From contig NZ_BIFR01000001.1 in assembly GCF_003967535.1 (NCBI RefSeq), positions 4,959,001 to 5,023,000 of the forward strand: a stretch of 64,000 nucleotides of DNA, read 5' to 3'. The first letter of the stretch is position 1; each line of letters opens with the position of its first letter. Below the pieces are notes generated by a model, which was given only the letters and a program-made list of their open reading frames with translations, was not told where the DNA came from and did no database searches. The DNA is from Tengunoibacter tsumagoiensis. Lineage in GTDB: Bacteria; Chloroflexota; Ktedonobacteria; Ktedonobacterales; Ktedonobacteraceae. This document shows positions 1 through 7,260 of the stretch, piece by piece. Both the position numbers and the translations under genes were made by a program.

Positions 1-257
1 CTCAACAGGACTGCCAGCTCAACACATCAGCAGCAATGAGCCAGCAAGAGTATCTTCTCTGGGCCAGCGCAACCCTCCAGGGAGAAACGCTATCAACTAT
101 AGCTGGCGACAGCCTCCAGACCCTCTGCGCTCAAGATCAAGATACGTTTCTCAGGCTACCAGAGCATGATGCAACTGGTGCCAGAGCTATCCTCCAGATT
201 AGCCCTGGCATCGCCTTTACAGTTAAAACACATTCGGTGCTCCCAGGGAAGCGCTAA
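1..257 (+). CDS. 3' end of an unidentified protein (partial)
   Basis: This reading frame is open from the left edge of the window to a TAA at 255-257, so it is the C-terminal part (about 84 residues) of a gene that starts upstream. An ATG at 36 exists but has no convincing ribosome site, so I treat the piece as truncated by the window. The segment has alternating hydrophobic residues and many Thr, Ser and Gln, as expected of a beta-sandwich tail, but I do not recognise a family. It converges on the GH3 gene with only 26 bp between the stops. A glycoside-hydrolase C-terminal domain is possible from context only. Confidence 0.5.
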   Translation, partial: QQDCQLNTSAAMSQQEYLLWASATLQGETLSTIAGDSLQTLCAQDQDTFLRLPEHDATGARAILQISPGIAFTVKTHSVLPGKR

Positions 258-283
258 AAACGCTTTAAGGAGCTTTCGTCCTC

Positions 284-2380
284 TTAAGAGATCGTAAAAT
301 GCCCCTGTAAGCGGATATCTCTTGAGGAACTGCCAAGACTAATGGTGCAGTTTCCTTGAGCAAGTGCCCAATCATGGCGCGCAACGTTCCAATACGACAG
401 GGCTCGTTCATCAAGCATAAAACGCACATGCTGCATCTGGCCTGCATCAAGGGTCACTTTCTTAAAGCCCTTCAATTGTTCAGGGGGTTCGGAGACAGAT
501 CCTGAGGGCAGGCCAACATATAACTGCATGACTTCAGACCCGGCTCGTGTACCTGTATTTGTAATATCTACATTAACGGCGACCTGTCCTGTCGCCGTAG
601 CCGGTGAACTTAGTGCCAGATTACTATAAGCAAATGTGGTATAAGAGAGTCCGTAGCCAAAGGGGAAGAGTGGTGTGATCTGTTGCTGATCGTAGTAACG
701 ATATCCAACAAAAATGCCTTCGTTATACTGGGCTACGCCATGCTGGCCAGGATATTGAACAGTGGTCTTCGCTGGAACATCTGTATCATGTACTGGAAAT
801 GTCATTGGCAACTTACCCGAAGGGTTCACATCTCCAAATAAGATGGATGCAATCGCGTTGCCATCTTCCTGACCTGGATACCAGGCTTCAATGATACCTT
901 GCACCTGGTGTACCCAGGGCATGCTAACGGGTGCCCCGGTATTTAATACAACAATCGTATGAGGATTTGCCTGTGCAACCGTTTGCACCAGTTTATCCTG
1001 CCCACGAGGTAAGGAGAGGTCAGGGCGGTCACTGCCTTCATCCTCATGATCATTGACAAACACAATCGCAACATCAGCAGCTTTCGCCAGTTGAGCTGCT
1101 TTTTTGCCGCTGGTGTACGTCACTTTAATCTTATTTCCCTGGATTGCAGACTGTATCCCCTGCAAAGGTGTAACCAGGTAAGGAAGATGCACATGCGCAC
1201 TCCCATTCCCTACTGCCGCAAGCGAGCCATCTTCCCCAATCACGGCAATTGATTTAACCTGCTCACGCTTAAGCGGCAAGATCTGGCCCGCATTTTGCAG
1301 CAGCACTGTGCCTTCTTCAGCCGCTGTACGTGCAAGTTGCGTATGCGCGCTGGACATCACATTTTTGTTTGGTGAGCCTTTTGCCGTCTCATCGAACAGG
1401 CCAAAGGTGAACATCATTCGCAAGATGCGCAGCACGTGATCATCTATCGTCACACGGCTAATTCGTCCAGACTGAACTGCTTTCAATAGATCTGCATTAT
1501 AGTATGCTCCATCTGGCATCTCCAGATCCAGTCCGTTCTGCGCTGAAGCCTGTGTGCTGTGTGTTGCCTGCCAATCCGAGACGACAAAACCAGCGAAGCC
1601 CCAATCTTGCTTAAGAATCTGGTTCAGTAGCTCTGAATTCTCACAAGCGTAAACTGTATTCACACGGTTATAAGCACACATGACTGACCCTACCTGCCCC
1701 TGCTTGACCGCCGCCTCAAAGGCTGGTAGATAGATCTCATGGAGTGTACGTTCATCAACGGCCGCACTGATGGTCTCGCGATTATACTCTTGATTGTTGG
1801 CAGCAAAATGCTTGACGGTCGCAATTACTCCCTGGCTCTGGATGCCCTGAATCGAGGAGACAGCCATTTGAGAGGTGAGATAAGGATCTTCACCCAGACT
1901 CTCAAAGCTTCGTCCCCATTGGGGGATGCGCAAAATATTTACTGTAGGCCCCAACTGAATATTAACGCCTTTACCCGCCTCTTCATTCGCTGTCGCCTGA
2001 CCATATTGATACATAAGCGAAGGGTCCCAACTGGCTGAGACACTGATAGGAGCCGGAAAGGCCGTGACACCGGTCATCCCATCGGCTACTCCAGCTGGCC
2101 CATCCTCTAAATGCAAGGCTGGAATGCCCAGTCGATTATTTGCCGCGACGTTTCCTACATATGGGCCAGCAACCCCATGTAACAGGTCAATCTTCTCGGT
2201 TAATGTCATTACCTTTAAGAGAAGTAAGGCACGCTGATCGGCAGATAGAGCCTTATTCAGCCAGGGACGCTGCTGAGCATTTGCCTGAAGGGGGGTGTAG
2301 ACGGAGATGGTTGTGCCCAATAGAAAAACCAGACAGAGAACCCAAAAAGGTTTAGTGGAACGTAAAGAGGTCAAACGCAT
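284..2380 (-). CDS. Secreted GH3 beta-glucosidase (paralogue 1)
   Basis: Glycoside hydrolase family 3 enzyme, expected to release terminal beta-linked glucose (or a related sugar) from oligosaccharides outside the membrane. I start it at 2380 because GGAGG lies 4-5 bases upstream of that ATG; the ATG at 2404 has no such site. That gives 698 residues. Residues 12-35 form a signal peptide. The (alpha/beta)8 domain follows, with KHFAANN near 190 and the nucleophile Asp269 in SDW. The alpha/beta-sandwich domain carries the EGSDRP motif that holds the usual acid/base Glu. The last ~110 residues (NTGTRAGSEVMQLYVG onward) are the fibronectin-III-like domain. The neighbouring gene at 2682-4781 is a close paralogue in the same direction, about 300 bp away, so they probably arose by tandem duplication. 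Exact sugar specificity cannot be read from the sequence. Confidence 0.93.
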   Translation of the reverse strand: MRLTSLRSTKPFWVLCLVFLLGTTISVYTPLQANAQQRPWLNKALSADQRALLLLKVMTLTEKIDLLHGVAGPYVGNVAANNRLGIPALHLEDGPAGVADGMTGVTAFPAPISVSASWDPSLMYQYGQATANEEAGKGVNIQLGPTVNILRIPQWGRSFESLGEDPYLTSQMAVSSIQGIQSQGVIATVKHFAANNQEYNRETISAAVDERTLHEIYLPAFEAAVKQGQVGSVMCAYNRVNTVYACENSELLNQILKQDWGFAGFVVSDWQATHSTQASAQNGLDLEMPDGAYYNADLLKAVQSGRISRVTIDDHVLRILRMMFTFGLFDETAKGSPNKNVMSSAHTQLARTAAEEGTVLLQNAGQILPLKREQVKSIAVIGEDGSLAAVGNGSAHVHLPYLVTPLQGIQSAIQGNKIKVTYTSGKKAAQLAKAADVAIVFVNDHEDEGSDRPDLSLPRGQDKLVQTVAQANPHTIVVLNTGAPVSMPWVHQVQGIIEAWYPGQEDGNAIASILFGDVNPSGKLPMTFPVHDTDVPAKTTVQYPGQHGVAQYNEGIFVGYRYYDQQQITPLFPFGYGLSYTTFAYSNLALSSPATATGQVAVNVDITNTGTRAGSEVMQLYVGLPSGSVSEPPEQLKGFKKVTLDAGQMQHVRFMLDERALSYWNVARHDWALAQGNCTISLGSSSRDIRLQGHFTIS

Positions 2381-2423
2381 ATATCCTCCACTTCGTTTTA
2401 ACATAGGATTTTTTTACAAACAT

Positions 2424-2521
2424 TGATATAATGCGCTATTATTGCCCAGGTTCCTGGCATACACAATGTATGTATAAAATTCTCAATCCAGCTTCTCTAC
2501 AGAAGCTGGTTTTGTCTTTTT
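2424..2521 (+). ncRNA. Candidate small RNA between the two GH3 genes
   Basis: On the + strand, opposite to both flanking genes, an extended -10 box TGATATAAT (2424-2432) is followed about 55 bases later by a textbook intrinsic terminator: stem CCAGCTTCT (2488-2496), loop CTAC, stem AGAAGCTGG (2501-2509) and the tract TTTTGTCTTTTT (2510-2521). A transcript from about 2439 would be roughly 80 nt and contains two more small hairpins (CAGG/CCTG and ATACA/TGTAT). No -35 box is evident. It would run divergently from the 5' end of the GH3 gene at 2380. The alternative is that the palindrome is an operator for that gene. Confidence 0.35.
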
Positions 2522-2602
2522 CGATAAAACAATAATAGCTATTTATATACTCTATAATTTATTATACTTATATAACCAAAATAACTACATTTGCGCCTCT
2601 GT

Positions 2603-2631
2603 CAGACAGAATGAACCAGGCATTCTGTCTG
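2603..2631 (-). terminator. Hairpin downstream of GH3 paralogue 2
   Basis: Perfect 11-bp stem CAGACAGAATG (2603-2613) / CATTCTGTCTG (2621-2631) with a 7-base loop, about 50 bases after the stop of the minus-strand gene at 2682-4781. There is no clear U tract on the minus strand. Confidence 0.5.
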
Positions 2632-2681
2632 CAGAAAATTCGCGCCTTTCAAGAAGCATGATCGTTGCGGGTATGCTTTCT

Positions 2682-4781
2682 TTACGGCGTCTCTACCGTA
2701 AAAATCCCTGTAACCTGGAGTTCACGAGATGACCCACCTGCTCCAACGGTATATGTTCCCGGCGCAAGTGCCCAGTTGGCCTGATGCGTATCCCAGTAGG
2801 AAAGGGACCGTGTGTCGAGGGTAAAACTTAGGTGACGTTGCTGTCCCGCTGGCAGAAAGATCTTTTGAAAACCCTTTAATTGCTCCGGCGGTTGAGGAAC
2901 TGCTCTGGTTGAAGGGAGACCGATATAGAGTTGGGCTACTTCTGACCCATCCCTCTCTCCATCGTTCGTCACATCGATATCAACCTGCACATAACCTTGA
3001 TGAGAGAGTTGGCCGCTGATCTTTAGATTACTATACGAAAAATGAGTGTATGAGAGGCCAAAGCCAAATGGAAATAATGGCGCAATCTGCTGCTGATCAT
3101 AATGACGATACCCAACAAAAATCCCTTCGCTATAGTCTGCAACGTCGTTATTACCAGGATATTGTGCTTCGGTATTGACTGGCAGATCGCTTTCTTGTAC
3201 GGGAAAGGTCATTGGTAGCTTGCCCGCTGGACTTATATCCCCGAACAGAATAGAGGCAATGGCATTACCATCCTCTTGACCTGGATACCAGGCCTCAAGA
3301 ATACCCTGGACCTGATGTGCCCAGGGCATAAGGACTGGACCACCTGTATTCAACACGACAATCGTATGTGGATTTGCCTGCGCGACCGCCTGTACCAGCT
3401 TATCCTGCCCATGAGGCAAGGAGAGGTCAGGGCGGTCACTGCCTTCATCCTCCTGATCACTGACAAATACAATCGCTATATCAGCCGCATGTGCTATTTC
3501 AGCTGCTCTGGAACTACTAGTGTAGGTTACTTTTATCTCGCTGCCTGCTCGCGCTCGAATACCCTGTAAAGGGCTTACAAGATAGGGTAAATGAACCTGT
3601 GCACTCCCACCACCTGTGGCGGTCGCAGCACTGGAGCCATCCTGACCAATCACAGCGATCGACTTAATATGCGTCGGATCAAGAGGAAGAATCTGCTGCT
3701 GGTTTTGCAAAAGTACAATACTGTCCTCAGCTACAGTACGTGCAAACTGACTATGAGCTGGCGTGGTGACATCTTGTTGGAGCGATCCAGAGGATGCTGT
3801 ATCAAAGAGACCAGTGGCAAACATGGTCCGCAGAAGACGGCGTACATGATCGTTCAAAACATTGATACTGACCTGACCCTCCTGCACAGCACTCTCAAGC
3901 GCATCTCCATAATAGTTTCCACCGGGCATCTCAAGATCTAAGCCATTCTGCGCGCTTGCTACAGTACTATGTGTCGCTTGCCAATCTGACATCACAAAGC
4001 CTGGAAAGCCCCAATCCTTCTTGAGAATATTTTTGAGAAGAGCATTCTGCTCACAAGCATAAATGCCATTCACACGATTATAAGCACACATGACTGATCC
4101 AACATGCCCTTGCTTAACTGCGGCCTCAAAGGCTGGCAGATAGATCTCGTGGAGCGTGCGCTGATCCACCAATGCACTTACCGTCTCACGATCGTGCTCC
4201 TGATTATTGGCGGCAAAATGTTTGACCGTCGCAATGACACCCTGGCTCTGAATACCTTGAATGTTTGCTACCGCCAACTGGGCGGTCAGATAGGGGTCTT
4301 CACCCAGGCTCTCAAAGCTTCTTCCCCATTGAGGGATACGCAGAATATTTACTGTGGGGGCTAATTGAATATTTGCTCCTTTTCCAGACTCTTCACTCGC
4401 TGTTGCTTGCCCATACTGATACATCAACTGTGTATCCCAACTGGCCGCCACACCAATGGGAGCAGGAAAGGCGGTCACCTGTGTCACACCGTCAGCGACT
4501 CCGCCCGGACCATCCTCAAGCTTTAATGCTGGAATTCCCAGGCGCGTGTTCTCAGGCACGTTTCCTACATAGGGTCCATCTCCACCATGCAACAGTGCAA
4601 TCTTCTCTTTCAGGCTCATCTGCTTTAATAACAGGTTCGCTCTTTGATCGGCTGATAGAGAACGATCCATCCAGGGGCGATCCAGAGCATGTGCATGGAA
4701 AGAAGGGGTGATTGTCGGACTTATCATCAGGCTACACACAAGTGCCATCAGAAACATAGGATGCCATGTCGCTCGACTCAT
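2682..4781 (-). CDS. Secreted GH3 beta-glucosidase (paralogue 2)
   Basis: Second GH3 enzyme, 699 residues, colinear with the one at 284-2380 over its whole length. The ATG at 4781 is preceded by GGAGG at good spacing. Residues 8-32 look like a signal peptide ending near HALD. The nucleophile Asp266 sits in MSDW, KHFAANN lies near 187, the acid/base region is EGSDRP, and the C-terminal fibronectin-III-like domain runs from about 590. Differences from the paralogue cluster in the signal peptide and the C-terminal domain, while the active-site blocks are nearly identical. This suggests similar substrates with divergence at the periphery. Its own 5' region (4782-5036) and the hairpin downstream make it a separate transcription unit or the first gene of a two-gene unit. 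Confidence 0.93.
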   Translation of the reverse strand: MSRATWHPMFLMALVCSLMISPTITPSFHAHALDRPWMDRSLSADQRANLLLKQMSLKEKIALLHGGDGPYVGNVPENTRLGIPALKLEDGPGGVADGVTQVTAFPAPIGVAASWDTQLMYQYGQATASEESGKGANIQLAPTVNILRIPQWGRSFESLGEDPYLTAQLAVANIQGIQSQGVIATVKHFAANNQEHDRETVSALVDQRTLHEIYLPAFEAAVKQGHVGSVMCAYNRVNGIYACEQNALLKNILKKDWGFPGFVMSDWQATHSTVASAQNGLDLEMPGGNYYGDALESAVQEGQVSINVLNDHVRRLLRTMFATGLFDTASSGSLQQDVTTPAHSQFARTVAEDSIVLLQNQQQILPLDPTHIKSIAVIGQDGSSAATATGGGSAQVHLPYLVSPLQGIRARAGSEIKVTYTSSSRAAEIAHAADIAIVFVSDQEDEGSDRPDLSLPHGQDKLVQAVAQANPHTIVVLNTGGPVLMPWAHQVQGILEAWYPGQEDGNAIASILFGDISPAGKLPMTFPVQESDLPVNTEAQYPGNNDVADYSEGIFVGYRHYDQQQIAPLFPFGFGLSYTHFSYSNLKISGQLSHQGYVQVDIDVTNDGERDGSEVAQLYIGLPSTRAVPQPPEQLKGFQKIFLPAGQQRHLSFTLDTRSLSYWDTHQANWALAPGTYTVGAGGSSRELQVTGIFTVETP

Positions 4782-4923
4782 ATGCCCTCCTCGACATTCC
4801 TGCCCACTACTCCTGTTACGTGTAGCATCTGACTACACTGAGCTATTTACATAAGATTGTCATAAAAAATATCTACACTCTGTAGCTACTACTCTCTCTT
4901 ATCACTATACTCATACCCCCAAA

Positions 4924-4950
4924 ATGGTTTAGCTAATTGGTTTAGCTAAT
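4924..4950. repeat. 13-bp tandem repeat
   Basis: The unit TGGTTTAGCTAAT occurs twice head to tail (4925-4937 and 4938-4950) upstream of the GH3 gene that starts at 4781. It could be a direct-repeat regulator site, since it lies about 145 bp upstream of the start codon, or a chance duplication. Confidence 0.5.
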
Positions 4951-4960
4951 TATAATGACA

Positions 4961-4993
4961 AAACGCCTTAACGCGGGCTGCGTTAAGGCGTTT
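4961..4993 (-). terminator. Terminator of the stress-protein gene
   Basis: Perfect 14-bp stem AAACGCCTTAACGC (4961-4974) / GCGTTAAGGCGTTT (4980-4993) with loop GGGCT, 43 bases after the stop of the gene at 5037-6032. On the minus strand it is followed by GTTTTGTCATTATAA, a broken U tract. Confidence 0.7.
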
Positions 4994-5036
4994 GCTTCAT
5001 GAGACGACTGAGATTCTTCTCATCGAACCTTATCAA

Positions 5037-6032
5037 TTACCAGACTTGAGAGTCATTCGGTAAGGTTGGATCGGATTCGGAATCACGCATTAGAGGGGCA
5101 CGATGGCTGTTATCCTGTTTCTCAGCAGGTATAGGCTCTGCATCAGACACAGGAGTTGTCGTCTGCGTATCAGCCAGTTCGGGACGTGGGCGCAGAGTAT
5201 TCTCAGGAGTGGTTGTGTCGGTCTGAAACTGATCATCCTCATAGCGTTCTACTGTCGCAGTAGAGGTCGTTACATCAGTGAGCTGATTGGGCTTTGTATC
5301 TATCCCTGTACGATATGTTTCAGAAGGCCGATCATCAACCTGCTCATCGTTAAGATTTTCGACAGGTGGATTGACAGCGTTATATAGCGGGGGCTGCAAA
5401 GGATTCACGATGCCAGCAGTTACTGGCGTTCCCAGTCCCATAGCAGCACCAGGCAATATCGCAGCAGGGATCAGGCTCTCCTCACTGGCAGATCCTACAG
5501 TATCAGCATTGGTAGCAGGCATATCCTTGCTCACCGTCGCATTGTAAGCTCCGCTTTCACGCAGGATGGCCGCTGCCTCTTCATAGCGCCCGGGGGCGGT
5601 TACTGTAACGATCGAGCTACCACGCGTTAGCTGGTCATGATAGTATTGCGCCTCATCCTCAGGCACGCCCGCATTCACCAGTGAACCAACGAAACCACCT
5701 GCCACGGCTCCAATGGCGGCACCACCCAATGTTGCTGCAAGAATACCACCCGCCAGGGCCGGTCCCAAACCAGGAATTAAAAGCGAGGCGGCTGCACCAA
5801 TCACACCACCTAACACTCCACCACCCACCGCACCGGTCGCAGTGCTTGATACTGTACCTGATCCCAGGTCATCTGCTGGAACCTCGCGACCGTCAACAGC
5901 GTGAGAATGGCGAGCGACAAAACCAATCTGATCCTCAGTAAATCCGCTACGCTTCAGCTCTTCAATTGCACGCTCTGCTAGAGCTTGCTCTGTAAAAGCA
6001 CCAACAGCTGTCGTTCTTTCAGTAGTTGCCAT
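5037..6032 (-). CDS. General stress protein 17M-like protein
   Basis: 331-residue protein. The first ~165 residues match the GSP17M/YflT-like pattern: an N-terminal alpha/beta stretch (AVGAFTEQALAERAIEEL, about 9-26), a glycine-rich hydrophobic hairpin (about 62-117) of the kind that inserts into or packs on membranes, then a second alpha/beta half (EAQYYHDQLTRG, VTVTA). The C-terminal half is disordered, rich in Pro, Thr, Asp and Glu, and has no recognisable fold. The ATG at 6032 has GGAGG 8 bases upstream. Homologues are commonly induced by osmotic or oxidative stress, but nothing here shows how this one is controlled. It is followed by a strong hairpin and seems monocistronic. Confidence 0.75.
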   Translation of the reverse strand: MATTERTTAVGAFTEQALAERAIEELKRSGFTEDQIGFVARHSHAVDGREVPADDLGSGTVSSTATGAVGGGVLGGVIGAAASLLIPGLGPALAGGILAATLGGAAIGAVAGGFVGSLVNAGVPEDEAQYYHDQLTRGSSIVTVTAPGRYEEAAAILRESGAYNATVSKDMPATNADTVGSASEESLIPAAILPGAAMGLGTPVTAGIVNPLQPPLYNAVNPPVENLNDEQVDDRPSETYRTGIDTKPNQLTDVTTSTATVERYEDDQFQTDTTTPENTLRPRPELADTQTTTPVSDAEPIPAEKQDNSHRAPLMRDSESDPTLPNDSQVW

Positions 6033-6235
6033 ACATTTCCTCCTCTGAAATAGATACTCTATCCTTAAAAACCGCCTTGTTCACCTGCTAACACCGGATA
6101 AGCATCGACGTTTTTCTTCTTGAAAATTTTGCAATATTCTTGTTTGTACTGACTGTATAATCCTATATTACGTTTTACGGCTTACCTGTCTGACACGGAT
6201 CACTTTCCAAAATAGTTGCACATTCTCTCCTGGTG

Positions 6236-6264
6236 ACCTGAGTTCCAATACCTCTCACTCAGGT
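6236..6264. other. Hairpin in the 6033-6608 intergenic region
   Basis: Perfect 8-bp inverted repeat ACCTGAGT (6236-6243) / ACTCAGGT (6257-6264) inside the 576-bp A+T-rich gap between the divergent stress-protein and HEPN genes. No coding potential is visible in this gap apart from promoter-like sequence near 6503. Confidence 0.4.
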
Positions 6265-6502
6265 TTAGAAGAGCCCGAAGAGGCCAGATACTCGCTTGAT
6301 CCTTGAGCTAAAAAAAGGAAACAATCCAGCTATTGTTCACGCAATTGATCTACATATTTCTACTGTTTATTCACACAATGATAAAAAATATGCCATCTAC
6401 CAATCCAATACAGTCTATTAAAATACACTGCTTAGCTTCATTGATAATAATGTTTATTACCTCCATAATGTACTTGTATAATAAATTACCGCCATTCAGC
6501 GA

Positions 6503-6532
6503 TTGACATGTGGTGGTTGTTAGGAATACTAT
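6503..6532 (+). promoter_or_regulatory. Promoter for the HEPN-domain gene
   Basis: TTGACA (6503-6508) is followed after 18 bases by TACTAT (6527-6532), about 75 bases before the start codon at 6609. A second weaker candidate, TATAAT at 6477-6482, lies upstream. Confidence 0.5.
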
Positions 6533-6608
6533 GTGCACAACGGCCTACGAGTGCTAAGCAATATGCGGTGCAGAGGGCCTACATTAAAGTGAACAAGGAT
6601 TACATAGC

Positions 6609-7181
6609 ATGTCTCAAATACGAGATGACAATAATCAAACTCCCGATGACGAGCATAAAGAAGCGCTAGTGGATCAGCTTCTCCATGGGGTCACCAGCTC
6701 TTTTGTATCTCGCCCATCAGACGAGATACAATTCCCACCATCAGTTGCGGAGCAGGATGAGGAGGAGGAGGAGGAAGAGGTCAGCTCGGATAGCGACGCT
6801 CAAGGGGCCTATGGCCTCTTTGCGGAGGCAGCACAGGATATGGCTACGGCTGGAGTTGAATTGGGGTTGGGGCGCCACTTTGCTTGTGTTGATTTCTGTA
6901 ACCAAGCCGTCGAAAAAGCTGCCCAGGCCGTTAGCCTCCTGCGATATGGTCGACGCTCTATGTATGACCACGATCTGCGCTCATTGGGCACGCTCGTTGG
7001 AGCCCCCACGGAAATTCAGGATCTGATGGCCGAACTGACGCCATTTCATCCCGAAGACTTCTATGCAGGCACTCCCCCTGAGGAGGCCGATGAGGTCATT
7101 AGTGCAGAACAAGCGAGTTATTTTGTCCAGAGTGCTCGTAAGGTCTTGCGTTGGGCAAGGACGATTATATTGGCGATGTAA
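6609..7181 (+). CDS. HEPN-domain protein with an acidic N-terminal tail
   Basis: 190 residues. Residues 66-188 form an alpha-helical HEPN-like unit (FAEAAQDMATAGVELG, FCNQAVEKAAQAV, YFVQSARKVLRWA). HEPN proteins are often ribonucleases or nucleotide-binding partners of nucleotidyltransferases. The catalytic R-x4-6-H motif is not obvious here (H90 follows R89 directly), so a non-catalytic role is possible. The N-terminal ~60 residues are disordered and very acidic (seven Glu in a row near 51-57). AAGGA lies upstream of the ATG at 6609. No nucleotidyltransferase partner is adjacent; the next gene is pyruvate,phosphate dikinase 79 bp downstream on the same strand, so co-transcription is likely. 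Confidence 0.65.
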   Translation: MSQIRDDNNQTPDDEHKEALVDQLLHGVTSSFVSRPSDEIQFPPSVAEQDEEEEEEEVSSDSDAQGAYGLFAEAAQDMATAGVELGLGRHFACVDFCNQAVEKAAQAVSLLRYGRRSMYDHDLRSLGTLVGAPTEIQDLMAELTPFHPEDFYAGTPPEEADEVISAEQASYFVQSARKVLRWARTIILAM

Positions 7182-7260
7182 GAACTATTTTTCAAGAACT
7201 TTAAAGCTCTACCCGACCCCGTTGATTACTAGACCGTGAATAGAATGTTGGAGGATGTTT

